Assembly (NCBI GenBank): GCA_965662355.1
Contig: CBFIHP010000026.1
Coordinates: 1-64,000 of the forward strand
Direction of reading: 5' to 3'
DNA from: GCA-2683825 sp965662355
Lineage (GTDB): Bacteria > Planctomycetota > UBA1135 > GCA-002686595
Length of the DNA: 64,000 nucleotides
Under the pieces are notes generated by a model. That model worked only from the letters and a program-made list of their open reading frames with translations, searched no databases and had not been told where the DNA came from. The translations under genes and the position numbers were made by a program. Numbering within the stretch: position 1 is the first letter of the stretch; every line of letters begins with the position of its first letter. Positions 18,246-27,260 of the stretch are shown here, piece by piece.

Positions 18246-18451
18246 TGTAGTGGTCCACCGACTTTCCTCGGCACATGAAGCGTAGTCGAGCACTAGCTCG
18301 AGCTTGGCTCCCCTGGTGGAGGCGAGTGAGATCGCGTGGAGGACGCAGATCGAACGGTCTTGTGAACAAGCCCAGGAGAGCCATTATAAGTCATTGCCAA
18401 TGAGCCGCTTGGAGCACTGGGAAGGGGTCCAAAGGTAGGTGGACCACTACA
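18246..18451. mobile_element. MITE-like element with 14-bp perfect terminal inverted repeats
   Basis: tgtagtggtccacc at 18246-18259 is the exact reverse complement of ggtggaccactaca at 18438-18451. The 206-bp unit contains no intact frame. Such ends are seen on insertion sequences, so this is probably a small internally deleted element or non-autonomous derivative. No clear target duplication is visible. It fills most of the gap between the sigma factor and the following beta-helix gene. Confidence 0.6.
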
Positions 18452-18539
18452 CCCGCGGTGAAACACCTGCGGCCCAACAACGCTGTTGAAGGGGAGAGAA
18501 GTCCTTTCCCAAACCCTGAATCCCAGCGGAGTTTTTTTC

Positions 18540-19595
18540 ATGACCCTCACGCTCTTCCTCGCACTCGCCCTGGCCACCCCGTTGCCCCAAGGCGGTGCCA
18601 CCCTGGCCGTCCCCGGCGATTTCCCGACCCTCCAAACCGCGATCGATGCGGCTCTTCCCGGCGACACGGTCCTGGTCTCCAACGGCGTCTTCAAGGGGTC
18701 CGGCAACCGAGACCTGCGTTTCGGCGGCAAAGCCATCACTGTACGCAGCGAGAACGGTGCCGAGCACTGCACAATCAACTGCGAAGGCACGCCCACGGTG
18801 CCCTTCCGGGGCTTCATTTTCGACGGCTTCGAAGGCCGCGATTCGGTGCTGGAGGGCTTCACCATCACCGGTGGAGCGACCCTGCCGGGAGCCATCGATG
18901 ACATGTTCAACGGCGGCGGCGTCCTGATCCAGGCCGCGAGCCCGACCATCCGCAACTGTCGCTTCCTGGCCAACCAGGCCGGCTGCTGGGGCGGTGCCAT
19001 GTACGTCGGTGACTCCCACGGTGTCACCACCGGACCGGCCAGCCCCCTGATCGAGAACTGCAGGTTCGAGTCGAACCTTTCCGACGACGAGGGCGGTGGC
19101 TTTTTCACCTGGGGCTTCGGTCTCGGAGGCCGTCCCACCATTCGCAACTCGGTCTTCCTGTCCAACGGAGCGGGCACCGGCGGCGGCGGCATCACCTCCT
19201 TCGGGGGCATCAACCTCACCCTCGACCACGTCACCATCGCCGGCAACTTCGCCAGCATCGGCGCGAACGCCTGGATCGGTCAGACGACGATCAAGAACTC
19301 GATCATCTGGGACGACGGCATCGACGCCGGATTGCAGGAGTGGAGCACCAACAGCATCACGTTCAGCAACATCAAAGGCGGAGCCACCGGCATCGGCAAC
19401 ATGAACGTCGATCCGCTCTTCAAGACCGACGGCTTCCACCTGCGCCCCATCTCCCCCATGGTCGACGCCGGCGCCCCCTTCCGCGGCCTGGGCGGATCCG
19501 CGGGTCAGCTCGACATCGACGGACAACCCCGCCGCATCGGCAGCCGTACCGACATCGGTGCCGACGAAGCGATCCTCCGCCCGATCACCAAGTAG
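18540..19595 (+). CDS. Secreted right-handed parallel beta-helix protein
   Basis: A 351-residue secreted protein. The start ATG at 18540 follows GCGGAG and opens a clean signal peptide (MTLTLFLALALATPLPQGG); the longer frame from 18486 adds only non-signal sequence. VPGDFPTLQTAIDAALPGDT begins the beta-helix, with rungs such as GSGNRDLRFGGKAITVRS, NCEGTP and TIRNCRFLANQAG. It closes with the conserved tail PMVDAGAP ... LDIDGQPRRIGSRTDIGADE. This is the widespread DUF1565/pectate-lyase-like fold of planctomycetal surface proteins. No catalytic residues can be assigned. Convergent with the kinase gene 9 bp away. Confidence 0.8.
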   Translation: MTLTLFLALALATPLPQGGATLAVPGDFPTLQTAIDAALPGDTVLVSNGVFKGSGNRDLRFGGKAITVRSENGAEHCTINCEGTPTVPFRGFIFDGFEGRDSVLEGFTITGGATLPGAIDDMFNGGGVLIQAASPTIRNCRFLANQAGCWGGAMYVGDSHGVTTGPASPLIENCRFESNLSDDEGGGFFTWGFGLGGRPTIRNSVFLSNGAGTGGGGITSFGGINLTLDHVTIAGNFASIGANAWIGQTTIKNSIIWDDGIDAGLQEWSTNSITFSNIKGGATGIGNMNVDPLFKTDGFHLRPISPMVDAGAPFRGLGGSAGQLDIDGQPRRIGSRTDIGADEAILRPITK

Positions 19596-19604
19596 TTCTC
19601 CTCG

Positions 19605-22600
19605 CTAAGGACGACGCACCTGCTCTTCTAGAGCACGCAACGCCCCGATACGAACATCGACGCGGCTTTCATCGGAAGCCACGCCGATGTTTTTCATTTG
19701 CAATCGTCCTACTAGCCCCCAGCGCGGAAGATCCCTCTCGATTCGTTGCGCCAGGTCGAGAGCGCTGAGTCCGCCGGGTAGGCACACGATCTCGTCGCGT
19801 GCATCCAAGACCAGCTGAAACTCCAACCCAAGGCTCGCGGCGATGCGCGTTCGCAAGCCGGCAGCAGGAGGATGGAAGGGGCCGTTGAACAACAGGGCAC
19901 CACGGAAGAGCCCGGGAGCGGACAGGGCGATGTCCGCGGCCATGAAAGCGCCCATCCCCTCGCCCGCGATGAAGACGCGGCGTCGGTCGAATTCGTTTTT
20001 CTCGACAAAGGCGCGGATGTCCTCGATGACAGGGGTCTCGTAGGCCCAAGGGCGGTTGAAGTAATCGCCGATGTCGCGGAACCAGCGCAAACCACTGGAG
20101 ATATCGGCGGAGACCGGAATACGGGCGGAGGGTGCGAAGAGCACCATGCCGGCGCGCTCGGCCACCTCACGCCAAGGCCCTGCGAGGATGTTCTCGCCCG
20201 TCGATCCATCAGCGTGCAGCACGATCAAGAGCGGTCGTGCGTCGGCATCGCCAGCGTCCGGGCGATAGATCCGCGGACGACCGGCATATTCGGCAACGGC
20301 CGCGAATCGCGCGTCCATCAGCTGCATCAAGTCGGCCCAGCGAGGATCGGCGCGCACGATGGTGAGGTCGGGGTCCTTGCGCAGGATGATCGGTCCATCA
20401 ACCAGGAAGCCGAAGCCATAGTCGATCGCCTGTTCGACCCACCGCAGCGCGTTCTCGACGTCGCCGTTCAACGCGTGGCTGCAAGCGAGGTTGTAGGCAC
20501 AGATCGTGTGGCGTGGTGCCAGCTCGAGGCACGCTTCGAAGGCCTGCACGGCTTCCGCGAAGCTTCCGACCTGCAACGCGATGATGCCCGCTCGGAAACC
20601 GTCGTCCCATTGTTCTTGCCAATCCGGACGCAGGGCGAAGGGACTGTCGAGCGTCGCCAGATCGACCTCACCGCGCGGAACGGCAGGGCTCAAGCCCGGA
20701 CTCAGCCCGGCGCGCAGACTTTTCGCCTCGGCGCGATTCTTCCCGGCCTCTTCGGGATCGCCGGCCCGTTCGTGGAGCTCTGCCAAACGCTCCAGACCGG
20801 CCGCGATCGCTTCGGGATCCGGAACCCAGGAGGCCTTGCGAATCTCGATCGATTCGCGCAACGAAGCGAGGGCCGGCTCGGTGGCCTGGGCGCGGCCTTG
20901 CAAGCGACTGAGGCGCTCGAGCAGATCCGCGGTCGAGTTCGCCTCCGAGTAGCCGTTGCCGTGCCGCGCATGGAGCACGGCTTCGATGCGCTCGAGCGCA
21001 TCGCGCACGCCGTCGTCGGACTCGACCGCATCCGCGAAGGTCAATAGACACTGCAGGGATCCGGGATCTTCGCTGTACTCGCCGGCTTCGAAGCCGTCGA
21101 GACTGCGCTGGCTCAGACGCACGCTGGTCGCGCGATTGCCGAGGGCCAGGTGCACGCGCGCCAGGTCGTGGAGGATTCCGACCGTCTCGCGATGGGCGTT
21201 GCCAAGTTCGCGATGAAAGATGGCAAAAGCCCGATTGAGCAGATCCAGGGCCTCGGATTCGAGCCCCATGTTGTGAAAAACGCGGCCGTTCGCGCGCATG
21301 AGAGCCGCACGCACGAGCGGTTGATTCTCGAAGCCTGAAGGAATGCGGCTGGCGCCGCGCTGCAGGATCTCCTCGGCGCTGACGCTCTCGCCCCGTGCAA
21401 TGTCCTCGGGCGTGCGTCGAAAGAGATCGACGAGGAACTCGGTCACGTGTTCGTTCAACTCGGCCTGGCGTCCAGCCTCGTCGGCGTTGCGTTGGGCGAG
21501 ATCCCGCTGGGCGGAAATGGCGCGGTTGGCGACGAACAGCCCCACGGGCAGCCCGACGAGGATCGCCAAGGAGAGGCCGCCGGCGAGCGCGAGGGCGGGC
21601 TTGCGACGCACGAAGCGGAGCGCCTGGCGCAGCGCTCCCGCGGGACGCGCGTGCACAGGCACGAAGTCCAGGAAACGCTGCAGGTCGGCGGCCAGATGTT
21701 CCATCGAGGGATAGCGCGCGTCCGGATCCTTCTCGATGGCGTTCTGTGTGATCGTCTCGAGGTCGACGGGCAAGTCCGGATCGTGTCGCCGCGGAGGAAC
21801 CGGATCCCGATCGACGATCTGCTTGAAGACGCGCACGGTCGAGGGACCGTCGAAGGGTCGCTTCCAGGTCAAGAGCTCGTACAGCGTCACACCCAACGAA
21901 AACACGTCGCTTCTGTGATCGAGGCTCTTCGGCGATCCTTGAAGCTGTTCGGGCGACACGTAGTAGGGCGTCCCCGTGAAGTCCCCCGAGCGTGTCAAAC
22001 CCGGACGGCCTTCGAAGCGCGCCAACCCGAGATCGAAGAGCCGCGCGCGCCCGTCGAGCCCGACGATGATGTTCGAAGGCTTCACATCGCGATGCAGAAT
22101 GCCGGCCGCGTGGGCGTGGGCGAGGGCGCCGGCGACGTCCAGCATCCAGCGACAAACGGTCTCGACCCAGGTCTGAGGCCAGGCGTGCTCGACGCGGGCG
22201 CGAACATGCTCCTGGTCTTCGTCTGCCTTTTGGTCGAGCACGAGATTCTCGACGATGCGCGCCACCGAGGCTCCGCTGACCTCACTCGAAGGGGCGTTTT
22301 GGGCGCGCAGCACTTCGAGGATCTGCGCCAGGGTCGCGCCCTCGACGTATTCCATCGTGAAGAACGGTCGTCCGTCGTCCTCCCCGACGTCGAAGATGCG
22401 CACGATGCCGGGGTGCTCGAGCTGGGCGGCCGCCTGGATCTCACGTTCGAAGCGTGCGCGTACGCGTTGGTCTCCCCCATCGAGGGCGGGACAGGTCTTC
22501 AGGGCCACGCGACGATCGAGGCGATCGTCGTGGGCCAAGTAGACGACGCTCATCCCGCCCTGACCGAGGCGCCGCGAGATCGTGTAGCGACCCAGCCGCT

Positions 22601-22814
22601 GGGGCGCGTCATCGCCTTGGCCAACGAGAAGTCCGAGCCGCTGCAAGGACGCCATACGCTCGCGCAAACGCTCGGCCATCTCCCCGTGTTCATCGCACAA
22701 CGCCTCGACACGTGCTTCATCGCCGTCCGTATACGCATCGATGCATTCGGCGAGGATGCCCTCGAAGGAATCCGTCGTGGGGTCGTGGTTCTCATCGGGC
22801 GTCGTGGGATCCAT
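19605..22814 (-). CDS. Ser/Thr protein kinase with TPRs and a C-terminal hydrolase-like domain lacking the catalytic serine
   Basis: 1069 residues from ATG 22814; a GTG at 22844 would add 10 residues and neither has a strong ribosome-binding site. N-terminal helical segment, then a Hanks-type kinase (about 70-360): GQGGMSVVYLA P-loop, VALK lysine, ILHRDVKPSN catalytic loop, DLGLA (DFG variant) and VSPEQ. One membrane helix (ALALAGGLSLAILVGLPVGL, about 418-437) is followed by a TPR region (about 475-820). The last 210 residues look like an alpha/beta-hydrolase/esterase fold (PLLIVLHADGSTGEN, RRRVFIAGEGMGAFMAADIA). The nucleophile elbow reads G-E-G-M-G (nt 19950-19964) rather than GxSxG, so it is probably a ligand-sensing domain, not an enzyme. 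Divergent from an ECF sigma gene, a known kinase-sigma pairing. Confidence 0.85.
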   Translation of the reverse strand: MDPTTPDENHDPTTDSFEGILAECIDAYTDGDEARVEALCDEHGEMAERLRERMASLQRLGLLVGQGDDAPQRLGRYTISRRLGQGGMSVVYLAHDDRLDRRVALKTCPALDGGDQRVRARFEREIQAAAQLEHPGIVRIFDVGEDDGRPFFTMEYVEGATLAQILEVLRAQNAPSSEVSGASVARIVENLVLDQKADEDQEHVRARVEHAWPQTWVETVCRWMLDVAGALAHAHAAGILHRDVKPSNIIVGLDGRARLFDLGLARFEGRPGLTRSGDFTGTPYYVSPEQLQGSPKSLDHRSDVFSLGVTLYELLTWKRPFDGPSTVRVFKQIVDRDPVPPRRHDPDLPVDLETITQNAIEKDPDARYPSMEHLAADLQRFLDFVPVHARPAGALRQALRFVRRKPALALAGGLSLAILVGLPVGLFVANRAISAQRDLAQRNADEAGRQAELNEHVTEFLVDLFRRTPEDIARGESVSAEEILQRGASRIPSGFENQPLVRAALMRANGRVFHNMGLESEALDLLNRAFAIFHRELGNAHRETVGILHDLARVHLALGNRATSVRLSQRSLDGFEAGEYSEDPGSLQCLLTFADAVESDDGVRDALERIEAVLHARHGNGYSEANSTADLLERLSRLQGRAQATEPALASLRESIEIRKASWVPDPEAIAAGLERLAELHERAGDPEEAGKNRAEAKSLRAGLSPGLSPAVPRGEVDLATLDSPFALRPDWQEQWDDGFRAGIIALQVGSFAEAVQAFEACLELAPRHTICAYNLACSHALNGDVENALRWVEQAIDYGFGFLVDGPIILRKDPDLTIVRADPRWADLMQLMDARFAAVAEYAGRPRIYRPDAGDADARPLLIVLHADGSTGENILAGPWREVAERAGMVLFAPSARIPVSADISSGLRWFRDIGDYFNRPWAYETPVIEDIRAFVEKNEFDRRRVFIAGEGMGAFMAADIALSAPGLFRGALLFNGPFHPPAAGLRTRIAASLGLEFQLVLDARDEIVCLPGGLSALDLAQRIERDLPRWGLVGRLQMKNIGVASDESRVDVRIGALRALEEQVRRP

Positions 22815-22890
22815 CGGGGGTGGGGGTGCCTTACGGCAATTCACTTATAACCGTTTCCGACGAGGTTTCGGATGGACTAGCGAAGATCCC

Positions 22891-23586
22891 ATGAAAGCGT
22901 ACACTCGTAGCATGGCAGATCCGGTCCAAGAGGTCATCGAGCGAGCTGTGGCAGGCGATCGAGAGGCTCGAAACGACCTTCTTCAAAAGCACTTGCCCAC
23001 GTTGCGTGCGTTCATCCGTATGAACCTCGGTCAAGGGATTCGCAGCCGCGAGTCCAGCATGGACCTCGTCAACTCCGTTTGTTGCGAGGCGCTGCTGTCC
23101 ATCTCACGCTTCGAATACCGCGGTCCCAACAGCTTTCGCAACTGGCTCCTACGCCAGGCGGAGAACAAGATCCGCGACAAGGGACGCTACTGGATGCGCG
23201 AACGACGCACGGCGCGACGCGAGGCCGGCAGCGTGTTGAACCTCCTGAACCAATCCGATGGCGGCGCCCTGGGTTCGCTCGAGAGCTTCACGACCCCCAG
23301 TCGCCACGCGGCCGCGCGCGAGGAGTTGGAGCGCGCCGAAGCAGCCTTCGCGGAGCTTCCCCCGGACTACAGGGAGGTGATCGTCCTGTCCCGCGTCCTG
23401 GGGCTCTCGCACGCCCAGGTCGCGAAGGAAATGGGTCGGACTCCGGCTGCGACGAGAACCCTACTATCGCGCGCCCTCGCGCGCATGGCCACGCTCCTCG
23501 ACGGCGAAGAAACGAACCAGGAAGGCCCTTCTGCGGCGGATTCGGCAAAAAACGCGAATCGGACTGCAACACCCACCGGCGAGTGA
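22891..23586 (+). CDS. ECF-type RNA polymerase sigma factor
   Basis: 231 residues from ATG 22891; ATG 22912 (MADPVQEVIERAVAGDREA) is an equally plausible start. Region 2 is at about 25-100 (LRAFIRMNLGQGIRSRESSM, FRNWLLRQAENKIRDKGRYW). Region 4 is at about 160-215 (LPPDYREVIVLSRVLGLSHA, MGRTPAATRTLLSRALARM). The helix-turn-helix and the RESS..D..N region-2 core resemble the kinase-associated sigma factors of planctomycetes. The short C-terminal tail (about 20 residues) is low complexity. Divergent from the Ser/Thr kinase gene with about 75 bp between, so the kinase probably controls it. The PD40 propeller gene follows after 33 bp. Confidence 0.85.
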   Translation: MKAYTRSMADPVQEVIERAVAGDREARNDLLQKHLPTLRAFIRMNLGQGIRSRESSMDLVNSVCCEALLSISRFEYRGPNSFRNWLLRQAENKIRDKGRYWMRERRTARREAGSVLNLLNQSDGGALGSLESFTTPSRHAAAREELERAEAAFAELPPDYREVIVLSRVLGLSHAQVAKEMGRTPAATRTLLSRALARMATLLDGEETNQEGPSAADSAKNANRTATPTGE

Positions 23587-23619
23587 CGCTGGAACCAGGA
23601 GAGACCCTGGAGATTCCTC

Positions 23620-24966
23620 ATGAGGCAGGCAGACATGGGACGGCACACACGGAGACAAGCCCTCGTCGGGACAGCGCTGCTCGCGCTGACCACGGGTGTG
23701 TTCGGGCAGAACCTCCTCCAGCGTCCGGCGCGGCTCCACGAGCCCACGGACACGCTGCGGGTCAACTTGAACTCCGCGGGGGTCCAAGCCAACGGCACCA
23801 GCGACGCGTGCGCGCTTTCGGCCGACGGTCGCTTCGTCGCCTACGCGAGCGTCGCGACCAACCTCGCCGCGGGGAATCCGATCGGTATACGCGACGTTTT
23901 TTTGTTCGACGCGCAAACGCGAACCACCCAGCTCGTCAGTCAGAGCCTCACGGGAGATCCCGGTAACGGGCCCTCGGGGACAACGATCGACGTTTCGGCG
24001 AACGGACGTTTCGTCGCCTTCGACAGCTGGGCCCATGACCTGGTGCTGGGCGACACGAACGCTCAGATCGACGTCTTCGTGCGCGACATGCTGACGGGTA
24101 CGACCGAAATGGTCAGCGTCGACTCGACGGGTACGCAAGGCAACACCGCGAGTTCCAGCGTGGCGCTCTCCAACGATGGGCGATTTGTCGTGTTCGCGAG
24201 TTGGGCGGACAACTTGATCGCCACGGACATGAACGACCAACAGGACATCTTCCTGCACGATCGCATGACGGGAACGACGCGACGTGTGACCGAAACACTG
24301 TTTGGCGTGGGCGGAGAAGGTACGAGCCACAGTCCCACGATCTCCTCCGACGGTCGCTATATCGCGTATTCCTCACGCGCGAACAACCTGGTGGCGGAAC
24401 CGCTGTCGATCTACCACTACATCTTCGTGCACGACACGCAGACCAGCGAAACCTGGCATGCCAGCATCAATTCGTTCGGCGAGCACGCTCACGACCATTC
24501 CGACACGCGCCCCGGCATCACGCCGGATGGACGCTACGTCGTCTTCGCCAGTGAGGCCTACAATCTGGCCTTCCCCGATCTGAACTGGGTCAGCGACATC
24601 TTCCTGCACGACCATCAGACGGGCGAGACGACGCGCATCAGCGAGGGTTGGCTCGGGCAGGAAGGCAACGGCGGCAGCATCCTGCCGAGCATCTCCGACG
24701 ACGGGCGCTACATCGCCTTCGTGTCGAGCGCGACCAACCTGGTTCCGAACGATGCGAACGGTCTCGACGACGTGTTCCTGTACGACCGCGTGCTGGGCAG
24801 CATGCGGAAGATCACCGAGGGCGCCCTCGGCGGCGCGACGAACGGCCCTAGCACCAATGCCATGCTGAGCACGGAGGGCCGGCACCTGCTCTTCGGGAGC
24901 GAGGCCACCGACCTCGTCTTCGGGGATACGAACGGTGTGCGCGACGTGTTCCTGCAGCGTCCCTGA
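23620..24966 (+). CDS. Secreted PD40/TolB-like beta-propeller protein
   Basis: 448 residues with a signal sequence (RRQALVGTALLALTTGVFG). At least six repeats of about 60 residues follow the pattern LS.DGR.VAF.S.A.NLV..D.N...D.F..D...GTT. Examples are LSADGRFVAYASVATNLAAG, SANGRFVAFDSWAHDLVLGD and ISDDGRYIAFVSSATNLVPN. This is the WD40-like PD40 family, a propeller probably of six or seven blades with no enzyme motif. GGAG lies 8 nt upstream of the ATG. It starts 33 bp behind the sigma factor gene and may be its co-transcribed target. Confidence 0.82.
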   Translation: MRQADMGRHTRRQALVGTALLALTTGVFGQNLLQRPARLHEPTDTLRVNLNSAGVQANGTSDACALSADGRFVAYASVATNLAAGNPIGIRDVFLFDAQTRTTQLVSQSLTGDPGNGPSGTTIDVSANGRFVAFDSWAHDLVLGDTNAQIDVFVRDMLTGTTEMVSVDSTGTQGNTASSSVALSNDGRFVVFASWADNLIATDMNDQQDIFLHDRMTGTTRRVTETLFGVGGEGTSHSPTISSDGRYIAYSSRANNLVAEPLSIYHYIFVHDTQTSETWHASINSFGEHAHDHSDTRPGITPDGRYVVFASEAYNLAFPDLNWVSDIFLHDHQTGETTRISEGWLGQEGNGGSILPSISDDGRYIAFVSSATNLVPNDANGLDDVFLYDRVLGSMRKITEGALGGATNGPSTNAMLSTEGRHLLFGSEATDLVFGDTNGVRDVFLQRP

Positions 24967-24985
24967 GGGCAGTAGGATGCGCGGT

Positions 24986-25060
24986 CCCTCCCGAAAACGG
25001 TATGCTCGCTTGGGCGGCTGAAACCCGTGTTTCTGAGGCCGTATAGGATTTTCGGGAGGG
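24986..25060. repeat. Inverted repeat with 12-bp perfect arms
   Basis: ccctcccgaaaa at 24986-24997 pairs perfectly with ttttcgggaggg at 25049-25060 across a 51-nt loop. It lies just after the propeller gene and before the AlgX/AlgJ-like gene, where it could be a terminator, a binding site or a scar. It overlaps the region of the upstream GTG (25027), which weakens that codon as the start of the next gene. Confidence 0.5.
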
Positions 25061-25086
25061 ACAACCACCAAGGCTCGGGGACACGC

Positions 25087-26760
25087 TTGAACATACTGAC
25101 CTATCTCATCTTGCTGCTCGCCGCGGGTCTTGGAAGGACTCAGGAGGGTGCCGCCAGTATCCGCACTGTCCGTGCCGAGGCCATTGCGCGGACGCGCGGC
25201 GAGATCGAGGCGCTCATCGAGGGCTTCGGGGGTCGGGACGCGATTCGAGATAGGTTGCACGCCCTGCACGAAGAGGTCGAAGCCTTACTGGAGGAGAGTG
25301 CGGGCAAGGAGGCTCACACGATTACGGTGGGCGGATACGACTTCTCGAAGCATTCGACGGCATCCGCCATCAAGCCGGTGCGCTGGTCGCGTGTTTTGAA
25401 CACATCTCGGGGCGAGGTATCTGCACGGAATGCCATTCTGGACTTCGATCGCAAGTTGAAGAGGTTGGGCGTGGATCTCATCGTGATTCCCGTCCCCTCC
25501 AAGATCGAGGCCTATGGGGGGCTCTTTGGAAAGGAGGTTCCGCGCGGGATGCCGATCTGTTTGCCGCGTTTGGAAGAGATGTTATTTCTGCTCGAGCACG
25601 ACGTCGAGGTGGTGGACGTGCTGCCCACGGTGTCGAAGCTCATGACCGATGACGACGCTTTGCCACTCTACGAGACCACCGGGCACCACCTGTCCGGGTT
25701 TGCCGTGAAGCATGCCGGAACACTGGTCACCGAGCGTCTCGCGCGGTATGCACTCGACGGCGCCGATACCGGGCACTTCACCGAGGTCAAGCGCCTCGCC
25801 TACGAGGGGGCGAGACCCGACGTGTCCATGTGGGTTTGGGAAGTCCTGGATCAGGGGCGGCCCTACGGGCAGGACGCGCGCTCGGAAGTGATTGTGATCG
25901 GCGATAGCAACGTCAAGATGTATGGAGGGGCGAGTTGGGCGGCTCACATCGCGCGCGGGACAGGGATCGCAGTGGCGGACATCGCGAACGCCTCCGGAGG
26001 CTCGACGGCCCACTTGAAGCTGTCCCGCCAGGGGCGTGGGATCCTGAAGCAGCGCCGGGTCGTTATCTGGATCCTGTCGGCCACGAGCATGGACCTGGCG
26101 CCCTGGTACCCAGCCGAGATCTCCGACCAACCTGGCTTCTTCAGCCTGATGACCTCGGGAATGATCCAGGAGGCTCTGGCGTTGTACAACGCTCCGGACT
26201 TCGATCGTTCGAGCATTCGAATCGAGGAGGCCGAGATGAACGATCTCGCCCAGGGGTTCCTCGAGGAGAAACAGACGAAGCTGGCCTTGGAGGTCTTCAG
26301 GTTCAATACCCAATTCTTCGCCCATTCGGCCACGGCGTTTTGGAACCTCGGCAAGGCTTGCTTTGAGCTGGGGCAGCGGCGGGAGGCCGTGAAGTCACTG
26401 AAGGCCGCCCTCGCACTCAACCCCTCACCAAGCACGCGCTCGCGTTCCCTCGAGTTGTTGAAGACGTTGGGTGTCGAGTACACGCCGCCGGAGCCCTATC
26501 GATTGAAGCCGGATGTGGCCCAGGCATGGGTCGGCGCATATTCGCTCAACCAGGGGCACAAGGGCATCGTCACGATCGAGGCCGGCGAGCTCCTCTTCGA
26601 GCTCGTCGGGCAACCGAAGATGATTCTGCGCCCACTGTCGGATCAGCTGTTCACGACGGACCTGGGAATCAAGGTGGAGTTCACGCCCGCGGGTAACGCA
26701 GGGCCGGTGGGCGTGGTCCTGACAGCAGCTCGGATGCGCCTCGAGGGCACCCGGCAATAG
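25087..26760 (+). CDS. AlgX/AlgJ-like SGNH-fold protein with TPR and C-terminal beta domain
   Basis: 557 residues from TTG 25087, which has GGGG 6 nt upstream and opens a hydrophobic leader (NILTYLILLLAAGLG). GTG 25027 lies within an inverted repeat and has no ribosome-binding site, but cannot be excluded. Residues about 110-320 resemble the SGNH-like acetyltransferase domain of AlgX/AlgJ: LKRLGVDLIVIPVPSKIE; TGHHLSGFAVKHAG in place of the D.HW block; and VIVIGDSNVKMYG with the GDS nucleophile. TPRs follow (about 375-450; AFWNLGKACFELGQRREAVK), then a DUF3471-like strand-rich tail (VGAYSLNQGHKGIVTIEAG). AlgX-like proteins O-acetylate exopolysaccharide in the periplasm; no alginate or MBOAT partner genes are nearby, so the substrate is unknown. 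Confidence 0.65.
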   Translation: MNILTYLILLLAAGLGRTQEGAASIRTVRAEAIARTRGEIEALIEGFGGRDAIRDRLHALHEEVEALLEESAGKEAHTITVGGYDFSKHSTASAIKPVRWSRVLNTSRGEVSARNAILDFDRKLKRLGVDLIVIPVPSKIEAYGGLFGKEVPRGMPICLPRLEEMLFLLEHDVEVVDVLPTVSKLMTDDDALPLYETTGHHLSGFAVKHAGTLVTERLARYALDGADTGHFTEVKRLAYEGARPDVSMWVWEVLDQGRPYGQDARSEVIVIGDSNVKMYGGASWAAHIARGTGIAVADIANASGGSTAHLKLSRQGRGILKQRRVVIWILSATSMDLAPWYPAEISDQPGFFSLMTSGMIQEALALYNAPDFDRSSIRIEEAEMNDLAQGFLEEKQTKLALEVFRFNTQFFAHSATAFWNLGKACFELGQRREAVKSLKAALALNPSPSTRSRSLELLKTLGVEYTPPEPYRLKPDVAQAWVGAYSLNQGHKGIVTIEAGELLFELVGQPKMILRPLSDQLFTTDLGIKVEFTPAGNAGPVGVVLTAARMRLEGTRQ

Positions 26761-26779
26761 CTTGCGATAGGTCCTGCGG

Positions 26780-27016
26780 GTGAGACCGGTCTGAACTCGT
26801 CCGCTCCCATGTCGATGCGACCTTCATTCACGCGACGCCCACCATCGATGTCCAGTTGGTTGAACAGGAACGGGTGGCCGGTGTTACGGCAAGGAGAACT
26901 GGCCCGGATGTGGTAGTCGTTCCCCGGGCGGCTGACAAAGCGTGCACTCGTGGCGATGTTGCCGACTTGGCCCAACGAGAGATTGAGGCCCCGCTCCGCG
27001 CCACACACATGCCCAG
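26780..27016 (-). pseudogene. C-terminal remnant of a beta-helix protein
   Basis: The minus-strand reading RFVSRPGNDYHIRASSPCRN ... DIDGGRRVNEGRIDMGADEF is the typical last rung and closing tag of planctomycetal parallel beta-helix proteins. Nothing upstream encodes the rest of the helix: the frame enters repeat D at 27017 and changes identity. The remainder of the gene has been lost. Confidence 0.6.
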
Positions 27017-27048
27017 GGAGTGTGCGGCGACAAACCTGGTTCGGTAAC
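27017..27048 (+). repeat. Repeat family D, copy 1 (partial)
   Basis: gtgtgcggcgacaaacctgg followed by ttcggtaac matches the copies at 61323-61362 and 61724-61763, and in reverse complement 45500-45539. It lies precisely between two gene fragments on the minus strand. Confidence 0.75.
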
Positions 27049-27225
27049 GCCCTGCAAGGGGGGTCGAGCCCCCCCACCGTCCGTCCCGAAGGCGGCGAAT
27101 TGGAAGCTCCAGCCGAAGGTCGGCGGGAATCCGGACACGTCGAGCGTGTAGGCGGTTGTACAATCGGCTGCGCTCAATACAGACCGATCGAGTGTGGCCC
27201 GTGTTGGAGTTCAGGGGCCACAGAA
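27049..27225 (-). pseudogene. Gene fragment (end of a secreted protein module)
   Basis: Minus-strand reading gives SVLSAADCTTAYTLDVSGFP then PTFGWSFQFAAFGTDGG. This resembles the last strands of the beta module found at the ends of several secreted proteins in this window. An in-frame stop lies just upstream and the frame runs into repeat D downstream, so only a scrap is left. Confidence 0.4.
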
Positions 27226-27260
27226 ACCGCCATCCCTTGGATGGAAGGAGTCGAGTGTCC

